Shown piece after piece: positions 9,200-17,852 of a stretch of DNA of 64,000 bases. The notes under the pieces were generated by a model, which worked only from the letters and a program-made list of their open reading frames with translations, made no database searches and was not told the DNA's origin. The position numbers and the translations under genes are program-made. Source of the DNA: Marinagarivorans cellulosilyticus (GTDB taxonomy: Bacteria > Pseudomonadota > Gammaproteobacteria > Pseudomonadales > Cellvibrionaceae); NCBI RefSeq assembly GCF_021655555.1, contig NZ_AP023086.1:4680685-4744684 (forward strand). Reading direction: 5' to 3'. Each line of letters begins with the position of its first letter. The stretch's first letter is position 1.

Positions 9200-10069
9200 T
9201 TAACCAGCAAAACGGTTCTCAGCACGCCCCGGCACGTCGACCCGCACAGAAAAAACAGAACCCGAATCTGGGTATTGCGCCAACTCTTCGTCGGGGCGTC
9301 CGCCAACAGTCGTGATATACAAGGTTTTAAGGTCAGCACCACCAAAAGCTACCATTGTCGGGCACTTAGCTGGAATGGCGATTTCCTGCACAACCTCACC
9401 TTGCGGGCTTACACGTACCACTCGGCCGCCCTCGTACAAAGCGCTCCAGTAATAGCCTTCGCTATCTACCGAGGCACCGTCAGGGCGCCCATTACCATGG
9501 GGAAACTGATGAAACACCGAGCAGTTGCTCACTTCACCAGATTCAAGATCAAAGTCACAGCGGCTAATGGCATGGCTTGGGGTATCTGCATAATAAAAAG
9601 TTTTATTGTCTGGACTAAAAGCAATACCATTTGCCGTTAGCAAGTCCTTAATCCACTTTTTAACATCGCCGTTAGGGCTTAACGAATAAATACTTGCCCC
9701 GCCATAATCTTTCGGCGGATAAACACTACCAGTGAACAATCGCCCCCGCTCATCACAACGACCATCATTAAATCGGTTTTTATCCATCCCCTCTTCTGGG
9801 TCCGATATGAAAGTACGCTCGGTATTCCAGCCGTCAATGGTGTAAAGCCCTGTTCTCATAGCCAAAACAAAACCACCCTTCTCGCGCAGCGAAAAACAAC
9901 CAATCTCCTCATCAAACTGCAAAAAAGTATCTTCGCCTGTTTTGGGGTCCAAGCGATGGAGTTGTCCAGCATTAATATCTAACCAATATAAAACCTGCTC
10001 TTTTTCATCCCAACGGGGACACTCACCTAAACTGGCTTTAATTTTAAGGGCAACTTCAACTTGACTCAT
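9200..10069 (-). CDS. SMP-30/gluconolactonase family sugar lactonase
   Basis: A 289-residue six-bladed beta-propeller lactonase of the SMP-30/LRE family, cytoplasmic (no signal peptide). Metal-ligand positions expected for the family are visible: Glu in SLGECPRWDEKEQVLYW, Asn in NRFNDGRCDERGRLF, Asn in TANGIAFSPDNKTFYY and Asp in GRPDGASVDSEGYYW. Members hydrolyse aldonolactones such as glucono-, arabino- or xylonolactone in oxidative sugar pathways; the exact substrate cannot be read from sequence. GGAG four bases before the ATG supports the start. It stands alone, so context does not help to name the sugar. Confidence 0.85.
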   Translation of the reverse strand: MSQVEVALKIKASLGECPRWDEKEQVLYWLDINAGQLHRLDPKTGEDTFLQFDEEIGCFSLREKGGFVLAMRTGLYTIDGWNTERTFISDPEEGMDKNRFNDGRCDERGRLFTGSVYPPKDYGGASIYSLSPNGDVKKWIKDLLTANGIAFSPDNKTFYYADTPSHAISRCDFDLESGEVSNCSVFHQFPHGNGRPDGASVDSEGYYWSALYEGGRVVRVSPQGEVVQEIAIPAKCPTMVAFGGADLKTLYITTVGGRPDEELAQYPDSGSVFSVRVDVPGRAENRFAG

Positions 10070-10239
10070 AAGACTCCACTCTCATTAATGGTGCGCGACA
10101 GCACCGATAGATACAAGCCAGAACAACTGAACACCGGCTATTTAAAGGCCCGCATGATCGCACAAAGCCCGCAAGGGCGCCACAGCCTAACCAGCCAGTA
10201 GCTAACCCCGCCTCTTCCATAAAAACAAAACTTCAAGGC

Positions 10240-10340
10240 AAAAAAAAGCCGCTACATTAAATGTAGCGGCCCAAACTCACAGAACCTATTTCGTAGGCTT
10301 GACCCATCCCTTTGGTCAATCATCCTTGTCATCCATGGCG
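10240..10340 (-). ncRNA. Candidate small RNA, possibly RsmA/CsrA-titrating
   Basis: On the - strand a perfect hairpin (GCCGCTACA...TGTAGCGGC, 10248-10270) followed by eight T residues ends a short non-coding stretch. About 75 bases upstream a TAAACT -10-like box (10344-10349) is spaced 16 bases from TTTTAC (10366-10371). The predicted transcript of about 100 bases carries several GGA motifs: ATGGAT, AAGGAT and a TTGACC/GGTCAA stem-loop with AAAGGGATG in the loop (10299-10317), the kind of site CsrA/RsmA binds. No plausible protein frame fits the same region. This is a prediction; the hairpin could be a terminator for an unrecognised transcript. Confidence 0.4.
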
Positions 10341-10538
10341 CACAGTTTAGCAATGCCAGTAAAAGGTAAAAGGCGAAATATTGCGCACACTTTGTAAGAC
10401 ATTGACTACAAACAGCCTCCAGCTCAACCAATCTCCTTTCGCACAAGCCCCTTCTTACCTAATCCTCCACTCCCAACGGTAATATATTTGAGCGATAATC
10501 CCGCAAACATCAAACACCAACCCACATTAGGAGCCATC

Positions 10539-10835
10539 ATGAAAAAAATTGTCTTGAGCATTATTGCAGCCGGTATCTTTACTGCCCTTTATGGTTGCGG
10601 GGAAAAAGATACAACCGCAGAGCTAACAAAATCGACCACAGAAAAAACAGCAGAGACTACAGATAACATTTCAGCTGAAGATGCCAAACAAGCCGCTGCC
10701 AAAGCAAAAGAACAAGCTAAGACTGCTGCAAATGCTGCCGAGCAAAAAGCCAAAGAAGCTGCCAAAGCCACTGAGGATGCAGCGAAAGAAACAAAAGAGG
10801 GCGCATCTAAGCTACTCAACTCTTTTAAAAATTAG
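10539..10835 (+). CDS. Small alanine/lysine-rich lipoprotein
   Basis: A 98-residue predicted lipoprotein. The start MKKIVLS at 10539 is preceded by TAGGAG at the right distance, and upstream in-frame codons lack such a site. The lipobox is ALYGC (Cys20). The mature chain is low in complexity and rich in Ala, Lys, Glu and Thr (for example AKQAAAKAKEQAKTAANAAE), predicted to be one long amphipathic helix, like small coiled-coil envelope lipoproteins. Function is unknown. Confidence 0.7.
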   Translation: MKKIVLSIIAAGIFTALYGCGEKDTTAELTKSTTEKTAETTDNISAEDAKQAAAKAKEQAKTAANAAEQKAKEAAKATEDAAKETKEGASKLLNSFKN

Positions 10836-10876
10836 ACTCAAGCCGTTTTATCAAAGGCGCTGCTCGACAGCGCCAA

Positions 10877-11710
10877 CTAACCTACAACCTGAAAGCTACT
10901 CAGCACCATTCGCGTACCAACCAACAGTAAAAGCGCGACAAACAACTTATCCAATACTGCCGCTGGCATCCGCTTGCCTAGATATGCCCCCACTGGAGCC
11001 AGCAACACCGTGCAAGGCAGTATCACAATTAACGCAGGCAAATAGAACAACCCCAACGCGCCCCTCGGTATACCTTCATCCTCAGCAGAAAACACCAGCA
11101 CATTCAAAGATGCCGCAAAAGCCAAAGCCAACCCCATAGCAGCAGAAGTTCCAATAGCTTTATGCGTGTCGCGCCCTAAAGACTTAAGCAGCGGAACACT
11201 TAGCGTGCCACCACCGACTCCAGCCAAAGCGGCAACACATCCGATCCCAAATACCAATGGCAGCGTCAACCGGTTTAAAAACGGGTTATGACTGTGCACA
11301 TTACCGCTCGGCTTGGCTCGACGCTGGACCAATACATTCATCAACGCAACCAACCACAAAAAAACACCGAAAAAAGTAATTAATGCCGGTGTCCTGTAAC
11401 GCGCCACTAGGGCACTACCGACCACTGCACCGCACAACAGCGGCAACAGCCAACGCTTTAACAGAACAAAATCTATATTTTCAAGGCGGGCATGCGCCAA
11501 CGCAGAAGACAGCCCCGTCACCACAATCGCCAACAAAGAGGTCGCCACAGACATGCTCATGGCCAGCTCTGCCCCCACCCCCATGTGGGTTAAGACAAAA
11601 TAAATTGCCGGCACCATAACAACGCCGCCGCCCAAACCAAACATCCCAGCCACAACCCCTGCTAGTAAAGCAGGTATAAGCAATACTCCTAAGACATCAA
11701 TAAACACCAT
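10877..11710 (-). CDS. TauE/SafE family permease
   Basis: About 277 residues with eight predicted transmembrane segments in two homologous halves. Each half opens with a glycine-rich motif: GVVAGMFGLGGGVVMVP near the N-terminus and CVAALAGVGGGTLSVPLL in the second half, the signature of the TauE/SafE (DUF81) family. Family members export or import sulfite, sulfonates or other organic anions. The start is ambiguous between GTG 11713 and ATG 11710 because GAGG lies almost against them. It ends 41 bases from the end of the small lipoprotein gene, with which it converges. Confidence 0.85.
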   Translation of the reverse strand: MVFIDVLGVLLIPALLAGVVAGMFGLGGGVVMVPAIYFVLTHMGVGAELAMSMSVATSLLAIVVTGLSSALAHARLENIDFVLLKRWLLPLLCGAVVGSALVARYRTPALITFFGVFLWLVALMNVLVQRRAKPSGNVHSHNPFLNRLTLPLVFGIGCVAALAGVGGGTLSVPLLKSLGRDTHKAIGTSAAMGLALAFAASLNVLVFSAEDEGIPRGALGLFYLPALIVILPCTVLLAPVGAYLGKRMPAAVLDKLFVALLLLVGTRMVLSSFQVVG

Positions 11711-11713
11711 CAC

Positions 11714-12124
11714 CTCAATGCGATTTATATTTCATACACCAATCTTCAGCTAATGAGTCACCATATCAAACAAGACCTATCAAGGCGCATTAATGGCTCA
11801 ACGCTACCCAGTAATATATCCCGAATTGCTCGTGGACAATTCACCACATCTCACGTAAAATCCCGCGCCAAATCAGGCACTATTGAGCCGTTGCGTACCG
11901 TCTAAGCTGTTACTGCTGGTTAGTACTTAATTACAAGCTAACAAACAAATACTGTACGCTGATAACCAAATCCGATAAAAGCGAGGTGGAGCGCAAGTTG
12001 CACCTCGCTTTTTTGCAGCCCTAATTTTTTGCTGGCACCAGCGTATTAGCAAAATCAAGGCTGCACACACGCTTTCGTTTTAATTTATAGCGGCTAGCAA
12101 TAGCCACACCTGGAGGATCTCACG
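11714..12124. other. Intergenic region upstream of carA
   Basis: A 411-base non-coding stretch between divergent TauE/SafE and carA genes. It contains an intrinsic terminator at 11981-12014 (separate entry) about 110 bases before carA. A motif GCTCGTGGACAAT at 11829 also occurs at 9127 upstream of the small DUF3012 gene. No protein frame is convincing. Confidence 0.5.
11981..12014 (+). terminator. Intrinsic terminator in the carA leader region
   Basis: GCGAGGTG (11981-11988) pairs with CACCTCGC (12001-12008) and is followed by TTTTTT. No open gene ends just upstream on the + strand, so it either ends a short non-coding transcript or acts as an attenuator in the carA leader. No clear alternative anti-terminator helix was found by eye. 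Confidence 0.65.
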
Positions 12125-13270
12125 TTGACAACCCGGGCCTTAACCCCTGCCATTCTCGTCTTAGCAGACGGCAGTGTTTTCCGCGGTACCGCATTTGGTG
12201 CTGAAGGCATTTCCGTTGGTGAAGTAGTATTCAATACTGCAATTACTGGCTACCAAGAAATATTAACCGACCCCTCCTATGCAGAGCAGATAGTCACCCT
12301 AACCTACCCCCACATCGGCAACGTTGGCACTAACAATGAAGATGAAGAATGCGGAAAAATCTGGGCCAAAGGCTTAGTTATTCGCGATCTACCTTTAATT
12401 GCTAGCAACTTCCGCAACCAAGCCGATCTTGATAGCTACCTTAAAAAGCACAACATTTTAGGCATAGCCGATATCGACACCCGGCGCCTTACCCGCATTT
12501 TGCGCGATAAAGGCGCGCAAAATGGCTGCATAATGACCGGTAACATTGATGAAGCTACCGCACTTGAAGCTGCGCAAAAATTTGCTGGCCTAAAGGGAAT
12601 GGATTTAGCTAAAGAAGTCACCTGCCAAGAAGCCCACACATGGGACTTCGGCAGCTGGCAACTCGGTGAAGGCTTTAGCGGCCTACCCGAAGGCAAGCGT
12701 TTTAAAGTTGTCGCCTACGATTTTGGCGCCAAAGCCAATATCTTGCGCATGCTAGTAGATAGGGGCTGCGAGCTCACGGTTGTGCCCGCGCAAACACCGG
12801 CCAGCGAAGTACTTGCAATGAACCCAGACGGCGTATTTTTATCCAACGGCCCTGGCGATCCAGAGCCTTGCACCTACGCCATCGAAGCAATCAAAACTCT
12901 TTTGGATGCCAACCTCCCCATTTTTGGCATTTGCTTGGGTCACCAACTACTTGCTTTGGCCAGTGGCGCAAAAACGCAAAAAATGAAGTTTGGTCACCAC
13001 GGCGCTAACCATCCTGTTCAAGTGCTTGCAACTGGCGAAGTCATGATCACCAGTCAAAACCACGGTTTCGCTGCAGATGAAGCCAGCTTGCCAGCTAACC
13101 TAAAAGCCACACACAAATCACTGTTTGACGGCTCTTTGCAGGGTATTGAGCGCACCGACAAGCCCGCATTTAGCTTCCAAGGGCACCCAGAAGCCAGCCC
13201 TGGGCCGCACGACGCCGCTGCGCTATTTGACCACTTTATTGATTTAATGAACGAAGCTAAAAACGCTTAG
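12125..13270 (+). CDS. carA: Carbamoyl-phosphate synthase small (glutaminase) subunit
   Basis: The 381-residue amidotransferase subunit of carbamoyl-phosphate synthase, which releases ammonia from glutamine for arginine and pyrimidine synthesis. The N-terminal domain shows LADGSVFRGTAFGAEG and FNTAITGYQEILTDPSYA. The class I glutaminase domain has the nucleophile Cys270 in GICLGHQLLALA and the His/Glu pair in FQGHPEASPGP. The start is a TTG preceded by GGAGG, unusual but well supported because no in-frame ATG lies near and the homologous region begins here. carB follows after 163 bases. Confidence 0.97.
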   Translation: MTTRALTPAILVLADGSVFRGTAFGAEGISVGEVVFNTAITGYQEILTDPSYAEQIVTLTYPHIGNVGTNNEDEECGKIWAKGLVIRDLPLIASNFRNQADLDSYLKKHNILGIADIDTRRLTRILRDKGAQNGCIMTGNIDEATALEAAQKFAGLKGMDLAKEVTCQEAHTWDFGSWQLGEGFSGLPEGKRFKVVAYDFGAKANILRMLVDRGCELTVVPAQTPASEVLAMNPDGVFLSNGPGDPEPCTYAIEAIKTLLDANLPIFGICLGHQLLALASGAKTQKMKFGHHGANHPVQVLATGEVMITSQNHGFAADEASLPANLKATHKSLFDGSLQGIERTDKPAFSFQGHPEASPGPHDAAALFDHFIDLMNEAKNA

Positions 13271-13433
13271 GCCTTTACCGTAAATAACCACCGGCAGCCA
13301 AGCCAGTGAGCGCCATTAACAGAACGATATGGCCGTTTTAAAGATAAAAGCCTTAGCATTAAAATGCGTAGCACTTAATTTTTATTTAGCAGGCGCCAGC
13401 CTCAACAATTACCGCCGGAACGAAGATACAACC

Positions 13434-16400
13434 ATGCCAAAACGTACCGACCTCAAAAGCATATTAATCATTGGCGCAGGCCCCATTGTAATTGGCCAAG
13501 CCTGCGAATTTGACTATTCAGGCGCACAGGCCTGTAAAGCACTTCGCGAAGAAGGCTACCGCGTCATTTTGGTGAACTCTAACCCAGCCACCATCATGAC
13601 CGACCCTTCCATGGCCGATGCGACCTACATCGAACCCATCACTTGGGAAACGGTAGAAAAAATTATCGAAAAAGAGCGCCCCGATGCCATTTTGCCCACC
13701 ATGGGCGGCCAAACAGCACTTAACTGTGCACTGGCCCTGCATGAACATGGCGTTCTCGATAAATATAATGTTGAGCTTATAGGCGCAACCCAAGACGCCA
13801 TCGACAAAGCCGAAGATCGTCAGCGCTTCGACAAGGCCATGAAGAAAATCGGCCTTGACACTGCCCGCGCACGTATTGTTCATACCATGGAAGAAGCCTT
13901 AGATGTTCCCAAGGAATTCGGCTTTCCGGTTATTATTCGCCCCTCATTTACCATGGGCGGTTCCGGCGGCGGCATTGCATACAACTGGGAAGAATTCGAA
14001 GAAATCTGTACTCGCGGATTAGACCTATCGCCAACGAACGAGCTTCTAATCGACGAAAGCTTATTGGGCTGGAAAGAGTACGAAATGGAAGTTGTTCGCG
14101 ATAAAAACGACAACTGCATTATTGTCTGCTCCATCGAAAACTTCGATCCTATGGGCGTTCACACAGGCGACTCTATTACCGTTGCCCCCGCCCAAACCCT
14201 GACAGACAAAGAATACCAAATCATGCGTAATGCCTCTTTGGCAGTACTGCGTGAAATTGGCGTAGAAACCGGTGGCTCCAACGTACAGTTTTCGGTAAAC
14301 CCTGAAAACGGACGCATGGTCGTGATTGAGATGAACCCTCGCGTCTCTCGCTCCTCTGCACTAGCCTCAAAAGCAACCGGTTTCCCTATTGCCAAAATCG
14401 CGGCTAAATTAGCCGTTGGTTTTACCTTAGACGAACTGCAAAACGATATTACCGGCGGCGCTACGCCGGCATCGTTCGAGCCAAGTATCGACTACGTTGT
14501 TACCAAAATTCCACGCTTCACCTTTGAAAAGTTTGGCGACGCCGATGCCCGCCTAACCACACAAATGAAGTCGGTCGGTGAAGTTATGGCTATCGGCCGC
14601 AACTTCCAAGAGTCACTACAAAAAGCCCTTCGCGGTTTAGAAGTTGGCGTTTGCGGCTTAGAGCCACGCGTTAACCTAAACGACGAAGACGCCATGCAAG
14701 AAATCCGTCAAGACTTAGCCACACCAGGCGCCCACCGCATTTGGTACGTTGGCGATGCCTTCCGTGCGGGCATGAGCGTAGAAGAAGTTTTTAATACCTC
14801 TAAAATCGACCCTTGGTTTTTGGTCCAATTAGAAGACATTATCAAGCTTGAACAAGGGCTAAGCTCCAAACCGCTCAGCGAAATCGATGCAACAGCCATG
14901 TTCCAGCTTAAGCGCAAAGGTTTCTCGGACAAGCGCTTGGGTCAATTGCTTGCCGTTAGCGAAAAAATGGTGCGCGATCACCGCCACAAGCTTGCCATTC
15001 ACCCGGTATACAAGCGCGTTGATACCTGTGCGGCAGAATTCTCGACCTCAACAGCCTACATGTACTCGACGTACGACGAAGAATGCGAAGCTTCGCCCTC
15101 AAGCAACGACAAAATTATGGTACTCGGTGGCGGCCCCAACCGCATTGGTCAAGGCATTGAATTTGACTACTGCTGCGTACACGCCGCCTTAGCTGCGCGC
15201 GATGATGGCTTTGAAACCATCATGGTTAACTGCAACCCAGAAACCGTATCTACCGATTACGACACATCTGATCGCTTGTACTTCGAGCCTGTAACCCTTG
15301 AAGATGTGCTCGAGATCGTACACAAAGAAAAACCCAAAGGCGTTATCGTACAATTTGGTGGCCAAACGCCTCTTAAAATTGCACGTGCACTCGAAGCCGA
15401 AGGCGTACCCATTATTGGCACTAGCCCAGAGGCCATTGACCGCGCAGAAGACCGCGAGCGCTTTCAGCAAATGATCGAACGCTTGGGCTTAAAACAGCCC
15501 TCCAATGCCATTGTACGATCCACCGAAGAAGCCATTCGCTGCGCTGCCGGTGTTGGCTACCCATTAGTTGTTCGCCCATCTTATGTGTTAGGCGGCCGCG
15601 CAATGGAAATTGTACACAACGAACAAGAACTTAAGCGCTACATGCGCGAAGCTGTGCAAGCCAGTGATGACGCACCGGTTCTTCTTGATCACTTCCTAAA
15701 TGCAGCAATCGAAGTTGATATCGATGCTGTATCCGACGGCACAGATGTGGTAATTGGCGGCATCATGCAGCATATCGAGCAATGCGGCGTTCACTCCGGC
15801 GACTCAGCATGTTCTTTACCGCCCTACTCTTTAGCTGAAGACGTACAAGACGAAATGCGCGAGCAAGTACGTAAAATGGCGCTAGAGCTAGGCGTTGTTG
15901 GCCTAATGAATGCTCAACTCGCCTACCAAGATGGTGAAATTTATATCATCGAAGTTAACCCGCGCGGCTCTCGCACCGTTCCTTTTGTGTCTAAATGCAT
16001 TGGCGTATCGCTGGCTAAAATTGCAGCGCGCGTACAATGTGGCATATCACTTAAAGAACAAGGCTTCACCAAAGAAATTATCCCCAAATATTACAGCGTG
16101 AAAGAAGCGGTTTTCCCCTTTAACAAATTCCCTGCTGTAGACCCAATACTTGGGCCTGAAATGAAATCCACAGGCGAAGTCATGGGCGTTGGCGACACCT
16201 TTGCCGAAGCTTTTGCCAAAGCGCAATCCGGTGCTGGTTCCAAGATACCAACATCAGGTAAAGCCTTTGTGAGCGTACGTGACTTCGACAAAGAAGATGT
16301 TGTCATTGTCGGTAAAGAGCTTGTCGATCTTGGTTTTGAACTGGTTGCTACTCGTGGTACCGCAGCAAAATTGTCAGACGCCGGCATTAGCGTATCGGTC

Positions 16401-16652
16401 GTCAACAAAGTTACCGAAGGTCGCCCACACATTGTCGATATGATTAAAAACCGCGATATCGCCTTAGTGATTAATACCACCGAAGGTGAACGCGCCATTA
16501 AAGATTCCGCCGCCATACGCCGCAGCGCCGAAAATAACCGCGTTTACTACACTACAACGCTAGCAGCCGCTAACGCCCTTTGCATGGCCCTGCGCTTTGG
16601 TAAAGAACAGCAAGTGCGCCGCTTACAAGACCTACACAAGGAAATTGTCTAA
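13434..16652 (+). CDS. carB: Carbamoyl-phosphate synthase large subunit
   Basis: The 1072-residue synthetase subunit, which phosphorylates bicarbonate and carbamate using two ATP-grasp halves. The start MPKRTDLKSILIIGAGPIVIGQ at 13434 matches the family; an upstream in-frame ATG would add 35 non-homologous residues. Both halves carry the paired P-loop-like start (GAGPIVIGQACEFDYSG and LGGGPNRIGQGIEFDY) and ATP-grasp motifs (RPSFTMGGSGGGIAYN, RPSYVLGGRAMEIVHN). The C-terminal allosteric domain (GKELVDLGFELVATRGTAA) is complete. The stop overlaps the greA start (TAATG), suggesting one transcript carA-carB-greA. Confidence 0.97.
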   Translation: MPKRTDLKSILIIGAGPIVIGQACEFDYSGAQACKALREEGYRVILVNSNPATIMTDPSMADATYIEPITWETVEKIIEKERPDAILPTMGGQTALNCALALHEHGVLDKYNVELIGATQDAIDKAEDRQRFDKAMKKIGLDTARARIVHTMEEALDVPKEFGFPVIIRPSFTMGGSGGGIAYNWEEFEEICTRGLDLSPTNELLIDESLLGWKEYEMEVVRDKNDNCIIVCSIENFDPMGVHTGDSITVAPAQTLTDKEYQIMRNASLAVLREIGVETGGSNVQFSVNPENGRMVVIEMNPRVSRSSALASKATGFPIAKIAAKLAVGFTLDELQNDITGGATPASFEPSIDYVVTKIPRFTFEKFGDADARLTTQMKSVGEVMAIGRNFQESLQKALRGLEVGVCGLEPRVNLNDEDAMQEIRQDLATPGAHRIWYVGDAFRAGMSVEEVFNTSKIDPWFLVQLEDIIKLEQGLSSKPLSEIDATAMFQLKRKGFSDKRLGQLLAVSEKMVRDHRHKLAIHPVYKRVDTCAAEFSTSTAYMYSTYDEECEASPSSNDKIMVLGGGPNRIGQGIEFDYCCVHAALAARDDGFETIMVNCNPETVSTDYDTSDRLYFEPVTLEDVLEIVHKEKPKGVIVQFGGQTPLKIARALEAEGVPIIGTSPEAIDRAEDRERFQQMIERLGLKQPSNAIVRSTEEAIRCAAGVGYPLVVRPSYVLGGRAMEIVHNEQELKRYMREAVQASDDAPVLLDHFLNAAIEVDIDAVSDGTDVVIGGIMQHIEQCGVHSGDSACSLPPYSLAEDVQDEMREQVRKMALELGVVGLMNAQLAYQDGEIYIIEVNPRGSRTVPFVSKCIGVSLAKIAARVQCGISLKEQGFTKEIIPKYYSVKEAVFPFNKFPAVDPILGPEMKSTGEVMGVGDTFAEAFAKAQSGAGSKIPTSGKAFVSVRDFDKEDVVIVGKELVDLGFELVATRGTAAKLSDAGISVSVVNKVTEGRPHIVDMIKNRDIALVINTTEGERAIKDSAAIRRSAENNRVYYTTTLAAANALCMALRFGKEQQVRRLQDLHKEIV

Positions 16653-17134
16653 TGTCACTTAATAAAGTCCCCATGACAGTGCAAGGTGCCAAAGCCTTGC
16701 AAGACGAGCTCGACAACCTTAAAAAAGTGGTGCGCCCGCGCATTGTGGCCGCTATTGCCGAAGCGCGCGAGCACGGTGATTTAAAAGAAAATGCCGAATA
16801 CCATGCCGCTCGCGAACAACAAGGGTTTTGCGAAGGTCGCATTCAAGATATCGAGGGCAAACTGTCGCACGCCCAAATTATTGATGTGAAGGCCTTACCT
16901 GAAACCGGTAAAGTTATTTTTGGCACCACCGTTGATATCATCAATGTAGAAACAGATCAGCAGCTAACCTACCATATTGTTGGCGAGGACGAAGCTGATA
17001 TTAAAAGCGGCAAAATCTCTGTCGGCTCCCCTATCGCTAGAGCCTTAATCGGTAAAGAAGTCGGCGATGTAGCTCTGGTTAAAGCCCCCGGCGGCGACAT
17101 AGAGTACGAAATCGACGCCGTACACCACATTTAA
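16652..17134 (+). CDS. greA: Transcription elongation factor GreA
   Basis: A 160-residue GreA: it enters the RNA polymerase secondary channel and stimulates cleavage of backtracked RNA. The N-terminal coiled coil includes GAKALQDELDNLKKVVRP and the acidic tip region EAREHGDLKENAEYHAAREQ, where Asp/Glu residues coordinate the catalytic Mg ion. The C-terminal FKBP-like domain ends SPIARALIGKEVGDVALV. Its ATG overlaps the carB stop by one base, the usual carAB-greA arrangement in gammaproteobacteria. Confidence 0.95.
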   Translation: MSLNKVPMTVQGAKALQDELDNLKKVVRPRIVAAIAEAREHGDLKENAEYHAAREQQGFCEGRIQDIEGKLSHAQIIDVKALPETGKVIFGTTVDIINVETDQQLTYHIVGEDEADIKSGKISVGSPIARALIGKEVGDVALVKAPGGDIEYEIDAVHHI

Positions 17135-17143
17135 AACCGATAT

Positions 17144-17165
17144 CCATGCCGACATATCGGCATGG
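17144..17165 (+). terminator. Hairpin after greA
   Basis: A perfect 9-base stem (CCATGCCGA against TCGGCATGG) with a four-base loop lies 10 bases after greA. The T-rich tract is poor (CTTCTCCTTTT), so termination is probable but inefficient. It argues against the upstream start for the following membrane-protein gene, which would overlap it. Confidence 0.5.
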
Positions 17166-17202
17166 ATTGCCTTCTCCTTTTGCCCACATCGACAACTCTT
17201 CT

Positions 17203-17745
17203 ATGGATCAAGCAAGCGCCAAAGCTCCTTTCTATGTAGTTTCCATGGGCAAATTTTCTGCACTCTTTATTAGCACGATGGGACTCTACCAGCTCTATTG
17301 GTTTTACAAACACTGGCAATTACTCGGGGCAGCACAAGAACGAAACACACTGCCGTTTTTACGCGCCATATTTGACATATTTTTTATTACTTTCCTTTGC
17401 AAAGAAATTGCCGAAGAAGAAAAAAAACAAGGCCAGAACTACCGCTGGAACCCGCAAGCCGTGGCACTTGGATTTATAGCAATAAATATCATCTCATTCA
17501 TCATAAGGAATGCGGTTATTGAAAAGGCAATCGGTCAAAGCTGGTTGATGCTATTGCTCCCTCTATTCTTTGGTAATTACTACTACCTCTACAAAATTCA
17601 ACTAGTCGCCAACCGTGTTTGCCACGACCCATTTGGCCATGCAAACAGCACCATCACACCAATCAATCATGCATGGGTCATATTTGGCATGCTAAGTTGG
17701 TCAGTCAATCTATACTTACTCGTATCCGGCCAAATATCGCTTTAA
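17203..17745 (+). CDS. Small multi-pass membrane protein, DUF4234-like
   Basis: A 180-residue protein with about four hydrophobic segments: FSALFISTMGLYQLYWFY near the N-terminus, FLRAIFDIFFITFLC, VALGFIAINIISFII and a pair near the C-terminus. The G-L-Y-x-L-Y-W-F-Y motif followed by a helix is seen in DUF4234-type membrane proteins, but the match is by eye and weak. I chose MDQASAK at 17203 because the earlier in-frame ATG at 17146 falls inside the greA hairpin. Function is unknown. Confidence 0.55.
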   Translation: MDQASAKAPFYVVSMGKFSALFISTMGLYQLYWFYKHWQLLGAAQERNTLPFLRAIFDIFFITFLCKEIAEEEKKQGQNYRWNPQAVALGFIAINIISFIIRNAVIEKAIGQSWLMLLLPLFFGNYYYLYKIQLVANRVCHDPFGHANSTITPINHAWVIFGMLSWSVNLYLLVSGQISL

Positions 17746-17852
17746 GGCCGCTGCTCGCCAGCCTATATACAGGCCATATTGGCTTTGTTAGGCTCTCGAG
17801 TAATACGAGGCTTTAATACGCCTTCTAAAACCAAGAACATAGAGGGTACCCC

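Noticed and set aside
10252..10446. 64-codon frame on the - strand over the candidate small RNA
   Set aside because: It runs through the terminator hairpin and has no plausible ribosome site or protein signature.
13329..13433. Longer N-terminus for carB
   Set aside because: The 35 extra residues are outside the conserved family start MPKRTDLKS, which has its own ATG at 13434.
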